NCBI GenBank assembly: GCA_947172415.1
Contig: OX359194.1
Coordinates: 2,852,001-2,916,000, forward strand
Length of the DNA: 64,000 bases
From: Chondrosia reniformis
Taxonomy: Eukaryota; Porifera; Demospongiae; Chondrillida; Chondrillidae
Direction of reading: 5' to 3'
The notes below the pieces were generated by a model. That model had not been told where the DNA came from. It did not search any database and saw only the letters and a list, made by a program, of their open reading frames with translations. The position numbers were made by a program, and so were the translations under genes. Positions 45,193 through 59,300 of this stretch are shown here, in pieces (position 1 is the stretch's first letter; each line of letters opens with the position of its first letter).

Positions 45193-46245
45193 GTATTAAT
45201 ATCAAAGGGAAAGTGAACTATCATATAATACATTTAGAAGTTCAATATGATGCTGTTTATAGCTGAACCACTGAAAATTTTTATTCCTTCAACACAATGT
45301 AGGTATACATATGTGAAATGTTTTCCTTATAGTGTGGGACAGCCTAGCTATACCATGCATGGATTCACAGAAGATCAAGATAAAGAAAAAGACAAAGACT
45401 CCCAGGATCACTGTTGAAGGGTGGAATTCCCAGAAACAGCTGTCTGACCCAGTGGAGAAGAAGATGAAAGAAGGGAAAAGAAGGAAGAAAGACTCCTGTA
45501 TCTTCAGCCAAAGCTCTCTTCAGGTTTAGTTCCCCTATAGTCTCTTTTACAGAATAAGCATAGCAAAATGGTATCTTAGATATTTCATGGATTGTAACAA
45601 ACATATTCCATACCTAAACTTCAATTGTCACAAACGTTTTTAACTAATACTGTAATACAGAATAGAGTGTCTATGAAGAAACCATCTTACAACAGCTACT
45701 TGTATATATGTATACCAAGTGTTCACTACAGCAATACAATTGTCTTACAGGTAAGCAGTGTAGCTTGGCTCAGTCCTTGTTCTGTGGCTTTCATTCTTAG
45801 ATCTAGCAGTCCTTGCAGAGTGATGCTGCAACTTACCTGGGCTGGTCACTCTTGCATGACTAGTTCTACACATTGGATAAGATATTGCATACGTACTCCA
45901 TTACTCACTCAATTGCATTCTACTACGTTATTAACTTCTTTTTTTTATTAAAAAACAAAAAACCTTGCCAGGCACTTGCACTCAAACATTTAATATGTAT
46001 TACCAACAACAGATATAGCATTCTAATCCTTACGGTATTCTCGGCAAAGTGAAATGTTCTGTTCTAGACATGTCCTTGACGACCCGAATTTCACTGTTTT
46101 GACTTACTGAACTACGTACCAATGGGGCGGGTTCAGATCGTTGACGCCCATTTGAGCATTGGGTAATCCTACTTCGTAGAAATAAAATGGCCACTTGACT
46201 GGCCACGTACCAATTCTCCTAGCTCGACTCTGTTGCTTAAGGTAT
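45193..46245. other. Head-to-head intergenic region
   Basis: The EF-hand gene (-) and the Pat1 gene (+) diverge here, about 1 kb apart, so promoters for both are expected. A minus-strand donor (cccag|gtaagt at about 45836) and an acceptor near 45274 would allow a non-coding first exon for the EF-hand gene; this is inference. Confidence 0.35.
45325..45590 (+). mobile_element. Non-autonomous dispersed element
   Basis: Contains agatcaagataaagaaaaag, ggatcactgttgaagggtgg, cccagaaacagctgtctgac and tagttcccctatagtctctt. The same modules recur in reverse orientation at about 52005-52225. No protein is encoded. Confidence 0.6.
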
Positions 46246-49200
46246 ATGGATCCATCCGTTGAATCCACCTTAATCCAAGGAGATAATCTGAGTGTACCCA
46301 GCGAGGAAGAAGAAGATGCTTTAAATACGGAAACGTTTGGAAATGATGATTCGGGTATGGATTGAACCCTAGGCGTGTTATGTGAATATTTGTGTACTGC
46401 TATTATGACTGACCTAAAGTTAAAAGTAAGAGTTTCGAGGGGTGGATGATTATGTTTCGTAAAGGATGATTGAAACTAGTTTCTTCTTATTTTATAATGT
46501 TTCTAGTAAATCTTCGTATTCCACGTGATAATTGATTATTTAGTGGTACGAAGTTCAAATTTTAAGTTAAGTATGATGCGTCTATTTTGTGTAATGCAAT
46601 ATCTCTTAAGGTTCTCAAGTTGTTAGTGTCGGAGTTGTAAGATGAGGTTTACCTGGTCAAACAATTTATCACATAAGGTACTATGATCTATCGACAGTGA
46701 CAACTGAAAAAATATTGTTATTGTTAATATTATTATTGTTGTTATTATTTTTAGTTGTAGTATTATTACAGTACTATTATGTTCTAGATAAAGTTTGGTG
46801 TGACACTTCAATTCATATCTCTGCTATCTGTTGCCTAACATATGTCATTATGCATTAATTAGAAATGTAATTAAATATACAATTTAATGAAACTGAATTA
46901 ATTTAATTGTTTATGTTAATATGATTTTTAAAATGATATGAGTGGAGTAGTAAGACAACTCTGTATTACAGTAGTTTAGCCTCACTTATATTTCATAGAC
47001 ACATACGTACGCTCATTATAGTTTCAATGAATTACACAGGTTAACCCTAAGTCTCTCCCAATGACTATACGTTATAGTGTGCTCCAATTAAAGTTACAGA
47101 GGGATACATACTGTATGTATTTACTTGGTTGATGCTTTACTTCCTGTTGCTCATCACTTGTTCAGATAACGATGGTGGCCTGTCCTCAGCAAAGAGTAAC
47201 TCAAAGCCAATGTCTCATGACACTAGTACAGTGGAGGAGGATAAAGGGGCGGGGATTGAGGGCAAACTGAGCGGCTTGTCAATGGATGAGGTGTGGATGT
47301 CACCCCAAGTTGGAAATGTGTCACAAGGTAGTGACATTCTTTCATCGTCACCCTTTGCACAAGTAAGTTCTCTCAATCAGTGTATATCAGGTAGTATATA
47401 CCATATATATATATAGAGAGAGAGAGAGAAACCAGGAGTCAATTAAATAGAGGGCTGGGGATCAGCTGGGCTATTTGTAAATAAAAGCCGGGTCTCACTT
47501 AGAGGGGTAGTAATAGGTAGTTCTAGGATGTCTTCTTCAAGTAAAAGGCCATGAAGTGCGCTGTGAGGAAGACTAAGTAGCTAAGTGGGTGCTTGAAGAT
47601 GGGCACTGAAATAGAGACCCAGGCCTCTATTCGGACTAGTACAGTAGTTCATTCCAAACTTTGCAGTTTAATGTTTGGAACTCACCCAAATCTGAATCAG
47701 AGATTAGAGAAAAGAAAAATGGAAGCCATTTTACAATGTCCTTCTGGGGAAACCAAGGCAACGAAGCCCCATCACAAGTGAGAATATTCTTTGTAATATT
47801 ATCTGATATGCGTACCTTCCCGGTACTAATAATGTATTATGCTATGTACTTCTTATAGTTGAATAGTTTATTGGAAGACAAACCCAAAGTTATGACTGTG
47901 TCTGAAATTGAGCAGAAAATGATGAAACACTCTGAAGAGGATGAATCTAAGTCTACACTTCCACCAGCTCTGTTGTCACTGATGAACCAGGACAAGGGTC
48001 CGCCCACTCAAGAAGGAGGAAATATTACAGGGCCTCCCCCACAAGTCATGCCTTTTCCTCCAAGAGCTGCATTTCCCATGCCCTATCACATGCCACACAA
48101 CCCTGGACCAGAGGGACAAGATAGTCGTAATGGTGAGTGGGTGCCCAAACACGAAAGTACGTAAGAGTAGTCCTGTATGGCTAAAGGAGTAGTCCTGTAT
48201 GGCTAAAGGAGTAGTCCTGTATGGCTAAAAGGAGTGTAATGCAGGAGATATTCCATGATCATTTAAGAAAAATAATTCTGATCTGAGGGGTGTCACAGAT
48301 TATATCATCATCTTGTATTTCTTTGCCTTCTGAGGTACACAAATGTGTTTCATTTATTTATTTATTTTGTTATTTAATGTGGGGCAGCCTTTAGCCAGGC
48401 TATACGCTATATCTACATTTGTCACAGTAAATTATAGATGCACTGTTCAGTGTTGGTAGCTTTTAAATCATTTTTTAGGTTTGCTTGTAGCAAATTTACA
48501 TCAAATAATTGCATAATTTTGTACATATACGACTTTGTTTGATTCCCCTCTGCTCCTTTGTTCGGCATTTAGTCCCTTAATTATATACTGTATCACGTCC
48601 TCTCATGTTTCTCTTATTCTCTTTCATCCTTGCATCTTGGCTATCTCTTTGATCTCTACACTCCCGCTCTCACTTTTCAATTCTCTCTTGTAGGTCCTCC
48701 CCCCGGTATGATGCCTTCAATGCACTACACTCCACTGATATCAGGTGGAAGGTTACCGGCTATGCCACCTCCCCCTGGCTTCCTAGGCCATCGACTGCCG
48801 GATGCTCAGCTCAGGCAACCACTATTGCAGTTTCCTCCCACTAGATTTAGGTGAGGTGAATGTACATACGTATATTCAGCCATTATACATAGATCATCTG
48901 GCTTTGTGATTTTCAAGTTGAAAGTTAAGTGCAGTTTTTAAATGTTTAGTGCATATTTCTATCATAATTCTGTAGACCATCTGGTCCTCATGGTTCTCAC
49001 GGTCCACATGGTCCACCTGGTCCACTTGGTCCCCCTGGTCCCCATGATAATCGGATGTATCCTCATTATCGCCGGAGGCCTCCACGATTCCAAGAACAAT
49101 ACGCAAGGCAGCAGTCCTCTTCTCAGCACATGTCGGGTGACAACAAAAGTCCCCATTGGAGAAACCTCTTCATGAGCAGAAAGGAAAAGGAGAAGTTTAT

Positions 49201-52200
49201 GGAGATGGCTCTCCTTTCTCTTCAATGTAAAGATGACTTTAAGGAAGATTACTATTACAAGGTCAGTTGTAGCAGTAAGGTTTGTTGTCACTTATTGACC
49301 TTTCAAGATGCTGTCACCAACTACAAGTTCTGTGGTGCTTGCTCTTTTATGTACTTTTAGAAATATTTGTTATCAAAGGAAGGTTGTGCTGATGTAATGT
49401 CTAGCCAGCTCACAGATGAAAGTAAGCAGAAGCTAGTAGTTCCAGAAGTCAAAAAGGAAGAGAGGAGATATCTCCCAGGTACGTACTTGGCTGTGCTTGA
49501 CATCATCAACTCTGCATCATTCGTGTAATGTCTATGTACAGTAGAGCATGTTAATAATGAACAAAAATTAAATGAAAGTTTGATTGTCCAAAACAATTTA
49601 GAAACGATTTTAAACTATATAAATCCTTGGTTTATATTTAAGTGGCAAAGTTTATGAAAATTAAGTTACAACAGAGGTTTTGGGCTGATTCCTAGATCTT
49701 TGACATGATGTTACTCCTGTAAAGTACAGAAAACACTAATAGACTTCTTCAGTAGCAAGCTGATTGTTAAGGAATATTGTCATGACTTGACCAAACATAG
49801 ATTTCTACAGCTTTTAATTTATTGCATCCAATAATTGTTTCTCAATTTTCTACATTGTTGGATTATCCTTACTAGATAAGCACAAATGTGTAGTCACTGT
49901 GCTATATGATGTAGGCACAGCACATTCAGCAGTAACTAGTTTATTTATACAGTTTAAAATAGTCAAATGTGACTTGGAACTAACTCTACTTGGCATTTTA
50001 CATACGTACCTACGTATGTGACATTTTACTTGTGTAGTGTACACAACATTGGTATATTCTATACTTCATGTGGTATGTGTATGTGTTGTCTATTTCTAGT
50101 GGAGTTTGAGGGTGCTCTGGGAAAAGTAACAAAATGTTCTGTTACAAGTCCACGGAAAACATTGGAGATTCTGAAATCAACTCACACTGAAGAAGTTGAA
50201 GTTGAGAGAGAAATGAATACTCAGCAAAAGCGAAGAAGACTTTTACTAATCCTTGAAAAGGTACAAAGTTTCTATGTTTGTTTATAAATGTCATGAGTGG
50301 TTTACATGTACGTACTATAGTACACACGTACATACGTATGGTCTCCATTTTTAACTACCCGTATATAATATACGTATGGACTGGTACAAGGAGTTCTGAT
50401 AACTGTACTATAATTAGTCGAAAAAGTTGTGTAGTAATGCACCAGCCTATACCTGTCAGTAACAGTTAGGTTTGCTTGACTGGTTTTACACTTCAAATAT
50501 GCAAATGCATGAAGAGGTAGTTACCCCAGTCATTTTCCTCTATACTTATAGATGTACGATATTGTGCTTGAAGTGGAGGATATTGACTACAGGAGGTCAA
50601 GTGACCAGCCAACTGAAGAGGAGGAAGAGACACTTACAAGGAGAGAGGAGCTGTGTACAAAGGTGTTTAACATGATAAAGGTCAAACCATTTGACAAAGA
50701 ATGGACAAAGTGAGATTCCTTGTTATGCATGCATTTTATCTCTAACTTTAATATTTATTCAAGAATTGAACCTTTAAACTGTTTTGAATGCAATTGAAAA
50801 TTGAAGCTTTAATCTAGCTTTGAGATGAACCATCTCTAAGATAAGTTTGGTGCAATTAGACCCTATCATATAAAAGCTTTAGTCTGTTTTGAATGCAATT
50901 AAAATGGAAACCTTTAGATCTATTCTGTATTGAATATGACATTCACTCATAATTTTAACTCATGGTTTAGAATACAATCTTTTGAAATGGAAACTTACCC
51001 CTAAACTAAGAGCCCTTGATGTTTAGTGACTGTTTGTATTCTTTCATTTTTCAGAAGTGATGATAAGTTCTTTTTACAAATAATGTTCATCAGTAAAGGA
51101 AAGAGACTTTTATCGAAAGCATTGCCACTTTTTAAAGCAGTAAGTTTGAAATGTGTGTACGTATGTCATAAGTATATTGTACCTACCTACCTACATACAT
51201 ATGTACATGTACGTACAAGCAAATGTATACTGAAACCATGTCAAAAGTGTATCACAAGAATATAGTTAGTAAACATGTTGTACGTATTTTAGTGAACTTT
51301 CCTGGATTATTGAAAGCTAGTGTAGTTTTCTTGCCAGGTTCCTAAGATACCACTTAAGCATTACCCTGAATATCTCACCTAGAATTAAAAATACCCTTTT
51401 ATTGTGAATTAACAAAGAGTGCTAGCTGAAGAGGACAGAGTGTTTACTTGAACTTTGTTAAGTGGACCATATTTGGAATATTGTTTTTTACATGATTTTA
51501 CCAATTTTACAATTTTCATAACAGGACGACCTGTATTCCATCCTCCTGGCTATCTTAAGGAACATGACAGCACTTGTCCGACGAGACCAGTCAGATGAGA
51601 TCTTGCCTGAGCTGACTCAGCATTTTTCCGTTCTCATTTCAAATCTTTTACTTCCCCAAATTTTGGAATCAGTTACCTCTTTAGCTAAGGGTCCACCACA
51701 AGCCAACCCACCTAGGCCTGCCCTAGTAATGGCTGGCAAGTCAGAGTTTGGTACGGGAGTACTCAATCTTCTTATTAAGAGGGGACTGTCATTAAGTAGC
51801 CAAGAAGATGGGGATGATCAGCTACAAAGAGAATGGTAGGCTTTCTGTTTTGTTGATGATAAATCACTCAGTGAATAATATCTTTGGAAACTTCCTTAGC
51901 AGGCAGAATTTCATTTTTTGTTTAAACCTATTGTTAAACCATGTGTGGCAATCCTGGGGACCAGTGTGATTGTATGTACTGTATGTCTACATGATAAATC
52001 TAATACACCATTTTTGTACATGCTATGCCTACTCTATAAAAAAAGCCTATAAGGAACTAAGCCTGGAGAGAGCTTTGGATGAAGACACAGAAGTCTTTTC
52101 TTTTCTATCTTCTTCTGCTCCACTGGGCCAGACAGCTGTTTTTGGGAATTCCACCCTTCATCAGTGACCCTAGGAATCTTTGTCTTTTTCTTGATCTTGA

Positions 52201-52799
52201 TCTTTTGTTGGCTTTCTATGCTAAATCTAGGGGCCTTATATACACAATTTTGCATAATATGTATAGTGTCGTTGTGCTAACAGTCTGTATCTTAAATGAT
52301 TGGGATTTCTTCTAACTGCACCAAACTTGTCTTTGAGGTGGTTCATCATTTAGTCTTTTGAGCGTCTAGAGACACAGTTGGTTATTTTAGAGATTCGGAT
52401 GTTTCAGTCAGCTCAGTCGCTGAAGAAGACCCTAGGGTTGAAACATCTGAATCTTTAAAATAACCAACTGTGTCTCTAGACGCTCAAAAGACTAAATATG
52501 AACCACCTCAAAGATAAGTCTGTATCTTGCTATACCTTTTATAGTTGGTATGAGTTATCTGCACCAAAATTCAAGGATTTGTTGCAGATAGTTCAAGTAA
52601 CAAAGAACCTATGCTATACCCTTTACATACCTTTTTATTTAAATATTTCAAAACCTTTTATAGCCAGGTTACATTGTGAATTAGCACAATGGTTAATTGT
52701 TTGTATATTTTTAGGGATGATTTATTCACTGAAATCAAAGACAAATTGGAAGAATTTAAGACTGAATTGAAACCATCTCTCTTGGAAGCCATTTTCTAA
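46246..52799 (+). CDS. PATL1: Pat1 homologue, mRNA decapping/decay factor
   Basis: Twelve exons (46246-46354, 47166-47362, 47667-47777, 47859-48132, 48694-48850, 48976-49261, 49361-49478, 50100-50260, 50552-50709, 51055-51139, 51525-51835, 52715-52799) join in phase to 683 residues. The N-terminus is acidic and contains the family's ETFG motif (ALNTETFGNDD). The middle is proline-rich. The family's EKEKFMEMALLSLQ helix and DYYYK come next, then VEFEGALGKVTKCSVTSPRK and the helical Pat1 C-terminal domain (GKRLLSKALPLF). Pat1 proteins bridge deadenylated mRNA, Lsm1-7, the DDX6 helicase and decapping enzyme in P-bodies. Oddity: exon 6 opens with a short Gly-Pro-His/collagen-like run. Orthology is well supported by the ordered motifs. 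Confidence 0.92.
47405..47432. repeat. Dinucleotide microsatellite
   Basis: An (AT)n run followed by (AG)n in a Pat1 gene intron. Confidence 0.8.
48163..48233 (+). repeat. 22-bp tandem repeat, three copies
   Basis: gagtagtcctgtatggctaa is repeated three times in a Pat1 gene intron. Confidence 0.85.
50818..50862. mobile_element. Solo end of the ggttcatctttag element family
   Basis: tgagatgaaccatctctaag and the following ataagtttggtgcaatt are the reverse complement of the left end of the element at 52315-52350. Confidence 0.5.
52005..52225 (-). mobile_element. Non-autonomous dispersed element, reverse orientation
   Basis: Reverse-complement match to 45325-45590: cactgggccagacagctgtt, gggaattccacccttcatca and tctttgtctttttcttgatc all recur. 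Confidence 0.6.
52331..52515. mobile_element. Long near-perfect palindromic MITE
   Basis: Two arms of about 85 bp are inverted copies (left: ctttgaggtggttcat, gagcgtctagagacacag; right: ctgtgtctctagacgctc, atgaaccacctcaaag). They flank a short core containing gaagaccctagggttgaaac. It sits in the last intron of the Pat1 gene. Confidence 0.85.
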
Positions 52800-53310
52800 T
52801 GTGGCTTAACCATTATCTATGCCAGTGACATGTTCCCAACATTACTAAACTGGCTGATGTATATCTACGTATGTGTGTAATTATTCTTTCATCTAGGGGT
52901 ATACACATATAATATATAGCTGTAGACATTGTTTTGGAATTATGTTAATTAATTCACCAGTAAAATGTGTATCAACTTGCATCTATGTGATGTTACAAAC
53001 TGGCCCAGATGACGTTGATACCGACAGAGTGTACTAAAGTAGGAACTAAACTGCCATCTTGGATTTATCAGACTGTAGAATGACTGCTATACCTCAAGCT
53101 GTCTTCAAAGAAATTGAACTCAGGGAAGACTAAACCTAGTGAGAACTTTGGATGAGGATAAAAGTGTTTTTCTCCTTCGGTTACGTAGATCTATGATCAT
53201 ACCTTAACTATGAAGAAATATCCATGCATCAGATTAGATTATCGCGGTATATTATGAAAGCTTGCGCAATCGAGAGGAGAGGTGTCGATGAGGGACTGGA
53301 GGATTTTAAA
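52800..53310. other. Intergenic between the Pat1 gene and CIAO3
   Basis: About 510 bp between two plus-strand genes. It contains a fragment of the tagttcccctatag element family at about 53125-53165. The CIAO3 promoter should be here. Confidence 0.5.
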
Positions 53311-56300
53311 ATGGCCGTGTTTAGTGGCGGATTGAGACTTACCGATTTGGATGACTTTATCACTCCTTCCCAAGTAAGAAGTATTCTTATTGTCTGTGGT
53401 AACCACCAGTTATATCTAACGTAAGTTAACTCGGCCTTATTGCCCTTTTAATAGGAGTGCATAAAACCAGTAAAGATTGACAAAAGTGGATCTATTGGGA
53501 AGGTACAGAAAGTAACATATAAGTTATGACGTACTAAACTCTCTTGTGATACTAACCTTTTCTGGACTTTTAAAAAGGAAGGATACGAGACAAAATTGGA
53601 AAAGGCAAAGATTACTCTGAACGACTGCTTGGCTTGTAGCGGTTGCGTAACATCTGCTGAGACTGTATTAATAGTACAACAGTCCCACCATGAAGTGATG
53701 AAAGTGTTGGAGGAGAATAGGAAGCTGAAAGAAGTAGGTTGTCCTCATAAACCAAAGGTCGTCCTACAATGTCTGTATGTGCATGCCTACATGTCCTTGA
53801 AGTACTTCTCATAGTCTTACTCTGTTGGTAGCTGTAATATTTCAATTTTGTTATTATATTCTTTAAACTTTAAAATAAATTACAGGCTGGCAGTGTTAAG
53901 AACTGTAAAGTAGTTGTGGTTTCTGTATCACCTCAGTCAAGAGCTTCATTGGCTGTCAAGTATCAAATGACTAATGAAGATGTACTGGGGAGAATTATAA
54001 CCTTTTTAAAAAGCCTAGGCAAGTAGTACGTATAGTAGAATAATACTGTATTTGGTACGTACCATACGTACGTATATATTAAGGTTAAATATAGTATTAT
54101 TATTATTATTATGTCTGCACCTAATATGATACAGCCGAGTGGAGAAAGGAAGAAAAGAATCCTAACTGTATCCTCATCCAAAGCTCTAGCTTTTTAGTCA
54201 TGATAGCCATAGTTTCCAGAGTATATTGTGTTAGATTATTCATGAGTATCACTGCTTAATACTTGTGAGGACACAGAACTGTATGTACTTTGATAAATAC
54301 AGTAGTATTGAGTCATATTCTGGTAGTGCATTGTTTGATTTACAGCTATAGGATTATTATTTCATTATTTTGTTTTATTATCTCAGGTGTTGACTATGTC
54401 TTTGACACGACATTTTCAAGAGATTTTTCACTCATTGAAAGGTTAAGAATATTCTCTCTCTCTCTCTTGCATGTTAGTTGATTGTAGTCAGTGTGATGTT
54501 GTTTTATCTCAGTGCCAACGAGTTTGTCGAAAGATTTAAGAAGCAGGATTCAAAACAGGGGTGTTTGCCGATGCTTGCATCATCCTGCCCAGGTGATTGC
54601 ATATTCATGTTGGCCAATTGAGGTTGCTGCTATAGTCAAGCTAGGCTGTGTACTCAGTAATATTACGTACATACATATGTACGTACATTCGTTTTAATTT
54701 TAATTTAATACTTTAAAATATTGAGAAACACTTTTGACTTTGATCACATTCATACAAGTCCCCTACTGAATCACATGTTGTCTAATTAGTGTATTTATTC
54801 ATAAATTGTAATACCTTCACAGGTTGGGTGTGCTATGCTGAGAAGACACACGGTAGCTATATACTACCTTTTATTAGTCACACAAAGTCTCCGCAACAAA
54901 TCATGGGCTCGCTAGTCAAGGATTACCTGGCCAAAACAGTGCTTGGTGTGGAGTTAGTACCTTTATAAGGCTTTATATGACTGACTACATGCCAGCTATA
55001 TCTGTTAAAAACCATATCCAACCTTTAAAAGTATCTGTAGTCAGTAAATATACTTTTCATTAGCTTAACACCTGCTATTTGAGTTAAATCAATTTAAACA
55101 ATCTCTATGGAAACAAGCTGACTGCAAGCAATTGAACTGTCAGTGCTTTGATATTATTATTTTGATGACACAATGTATGCAAATGTACGTAGCTCAGTGG
55201 CAGAGCACTGGTGGTCAAGAGCAACTGTCCTACCTTTAATACCCGGCAATTGCTTCTCTCCTGTTTTCTTCTTCATGATATTTGAGGATGATTATACATA
55301 CGTACATACTTGTGGTTTAATCAACACTTCAATGTATAACATTTGTTGTTACTGTTTTTGTACCCAGTCCTAATATGGTGTATCATGTGACAGTTATGCC
55401 CTGCTATGATAAGAAACTAGAGGCCTCAAGAGATGACTTTTACAGTGAAATATACAGTACTAGGGATGTCGATTGTGTGTTAACGTCAGGTGAGTTTAAT
55501 GGCTTATTTACTGCTAATTCCATTTGGAGTTGTAATTGCCTAGTAACTTGCCTACCTTTATCAGATTTGTTTCACTGTTTGTGGGAGCCCTTGATGAAGG
55601 GTCAAGGTCTACACACTTTCAATATGCACATACATACATATGTACACAATGGAACCCTCTTAAATATTAACCTACTAGCATAGAAGCCCTTTAGCGGGCT
55701 TCTCCGCTATGATAAAACAATAAAAAGATGGCGTCTTTCCCGTACATAAATTTGAGACTGGACGCTCTTCTCCGCAGCAGCAAATTTTCGTAAATGAAAT
55801 ACTTCAGGTCACTTCCCAAGTGATACTCCATAATCCGTGAGAGTTAGACTGCATTTCGTCGGAGTAATGCGATAACAAACAAACAAACACACAAACTCTA
55901 CTGATTTATATATATAAATGTTCTCTTATATTTGCTGAATTAGGTGAACTAGATGCTATGATCACTGAGGCAAAGATTGATTTTAAATCTTTATCTGCAT
56001 CTCCATTGGATAATCAGTATGTTTGCAATGATTATGATTCTTCAGCTTTGAAATGCATAACTTTTATTTAAAGATGGATTCTGTAATCCATCCACATCCA
56101 CATTTATCTACAATGCCAATACAATTACATATTGGGAATCAAATGTGAGGATAATAGGTTGCCATTTATCCATATTATGGAAATAAGTGAAAATTTTGGT
56201 TAAAAGAATGTAAAATGAAGCTGAAGATGTACAGACTAGTATGCAGAATTACTAAGGTTTCAAATCAATGCATGTCAAAAGATTGCGGATGCAGGCAAAA

Positions 56301-59300
56301 CTTGCAATCTTGCATTCTTTAGACACCCACATTCCCAATATACGTTGTGATCTGATTTTCACTGAAAAACTGCATTCAACAAATGTAGGTTTTCATGTGT
56401 TAGTGAAGACAAACAACTTCTTGGTCAAGGAGGTGGAGGTTCTGTGAGTGGCATGATGATGCTATACGAGTACCTAATACAGTAACTTGTTAGTCTGGCT
56501 TGCTAGTCTAGCTGTGCTTTGAATTGAATTGAATAACACCTATGTACGTATACATTAGCATGTCATAGCTATTTACACCCTAGATGATTGTGGCAAAGTT
56601 TTGGTTTGAAGCAGGGGTTTAATTCACTTTGACTGCTCTGCAAAACTCGGAGCTTGTCCACCTTAAGAATATAGATGACAAAACAGTCTATGAATACTTT
56701 TATTTTAAATGCATCTGATTGGCTGAAAAAGGTGTTGTTTAATCTTTAGCGCTGCTAGACTAGGAACATGTATTCTATTTCTAAATAATACTGTATGTAC
56801 GTATGTATGTACCTATATAGGGTGGATATCTTGAATACATCCTTAGATTTGCAGCAAAAGAAGTAAGCATAATGAAGGGACTTCCCCTACATACGTATGT
56901 ATGTATATAAAAATCTACTTTTTCAATATGACATTTGTAAATCTATAGTTATTTAAAATGAATGTTGGAGATATTGAATATAAAACTTTACGAAACAAGG
57001 ATTTTAAGGAATACACTTTGGAGCTCAATGGAGAAACCTTATTAAAGTTTGCTGCTGCCTATGGCTTCAGAAATATCCAGGTGAGCCTATTTTCTGATGC
57101 CACTGCAAGGTTATTTGGGGGGGGGGTTCCCTTTTAGAATTGCTTTGTCTCCTTAAGAGAATGTCAAATTGCCAAATGCTAATAGCAAACAAATAATGAA
57201 CTAGGTTGCCCCTAATAGAATAGAGGTTGCCCCTAAGAGAATATAGGTTGCCCCTGATAAAATAGAGGTTGCCCCTAAGAGAATATAGGTTGTCCCTTAT
57301 AGAATAGAGGTTGCCCCTCAAAGTTTTACTACGTACATACGTATTGTGTTTTGTCCCGCTTGTGCTATTTTCTAAAAGAAGCCCAGCACTGGTCTATATA
57401 TCTCTTACACTGCGGTGAATATCTGGGTCATTCCAGTAAGGTTCTTCCAATACAATTCCAAATATATATAGCCAAATCCTTACAGATGCCTACATAATGA
57501 AAACAGATATGTTTCTAATTTCCCCATGTACGTACGTATTAGGATTTTACTGTCATAATGTAGAAGTCCCCTGAGGTACGTAATTGTATTTGATATCATG
57601 TGTGGTGGCATAGATCTCATTATTCAACTGTTTTATGAACACTCTGAAATTAACAAATTAAAAAAATTCACAATATGATAATACTTGTACAATTAATTAT
57701 TATTCAATGAATAGTAGAATAAAGTCTTAAATTCATGTACATACATACGTACGTACATACGTATATTCAAGCAATAGCTATAGGTATAAGGGTTATGTTG
57801 TTAGAGTTAGGGTATACAATGTTTAAAATTTTCAGAATTTGGTTCAGAAAATCAAGAGAGGAAAGTGTCCATATCATTTTGTTGAAGTGATGGCTTGTCC
57901 ATCGGGCTGTCTGAATGGAGGAGGTCAGTTGAGATCAGAAGAACAAGAAGACAATAAAGAGTTTCTGAAGCAAGTTGAAGATGTTTACAATTCTATCAGG
58001 TACGTATATATAATTAATGTCAGTCTGTGTCCATCAGTCTACCTTTAAATACATTATGACCGTATACTGTACTGTACGAAAAATCTGTATTGTGTTAGTA
58101 CATATGTACTTAAGTACGTAATCTGTAGCTATTGCTATTAGATAAGTTTTCTTCTGCTTGCATTATCTACTCTTAGACTGAAGCCTCCGGAGGAAAATGA
58201 AGCTGTCAAGCATCTTTATGATGTTTGGTTAGGTGGAAGCTCAATGCAGAAAGTGAGTAGACCATGATGCCATAGATGTACTGTAGTGTTTGCATATTGA
58301 TTGCACAAACTGTCAAAAGTATATTTTGGAAGGTCTTTAGTTACGTATATCATACTAGTTAGGACTGCCTCTCTAATGCATAAGTATACGGTAGGCACGG
58401 AAATTATCTTTACGTGGGTAGTTGTAACTACCTGAGCATCGATTAAAAGTATCGGTATTAGAAAATGAAGTACCGCTAGCCGAAAATAAGCTTTGTAGCA
58501 ACGATTAAGTATTACTTTTAAGGTAGGAGCTGGGTAGTTTGAGACAGCCTCGGAAGGCTATTAAATACCGAACTATTAACAGCTCGCATGTCATTGAACC
58601 ACCTAAGGCAACTAGCTATTAACACATTGCGCTTGGTGAATACCGATCAAAAATACGGGTACCTTTTACGATCGTGCGATCGAGGTACAGTCGAACTCGT
58701 TTAGTACGTACCTGGGATAATGCGTACCTTGGATAATGCGTACGTTTTTTGGTTCCCCAAGGTGGTACTCATTATCAGAGTTTGACTGTACTTATTGGTC
58801 GAAAAGATACTTTTATTTTAGTACGGGTACTTTACAATTACCCTCGCGAAGTACCCGAGTCCTACAGGGTACTACCTTACGGAATGTAAAGATAATTTCC
58901 GTGCCGACCGTACCTATGTACGTACGTATGTATAATAATAATCCTACAGTGAAACCTTTCTTAATGTACGTACTCATAAAAAGATATGGAAGCATCCATA
59001 TTATAATTAATAATTAATTTTAATACATAAGCACCTTTGAAATGTGAAAATCTCTCTAATTAGCAATACAAATACGTACGTACATATTCATAGCCATAAA
59101 ATGCCTAACCTTTTAATATATTGTGGCTGCATGCTGTAAGATTAACCTACAGTGATTTTTGAATTAAATTTGGTGTTAAATATTGTATAGCCAGTCTTTT
59201 GAATATTCTGGTTTTTCCTGTATAAAGATTGTCTAATAGATTAATAGTGTTTAAATAAACGGCCAAATTGTAGAAACCTCCATATGTACTAATAGTGATT

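Noticed and set aside
55185..55250. Functional tRNA gene
   Set aside because: Only the A-box half resembles a tRNA; no cloverleaf or B box.
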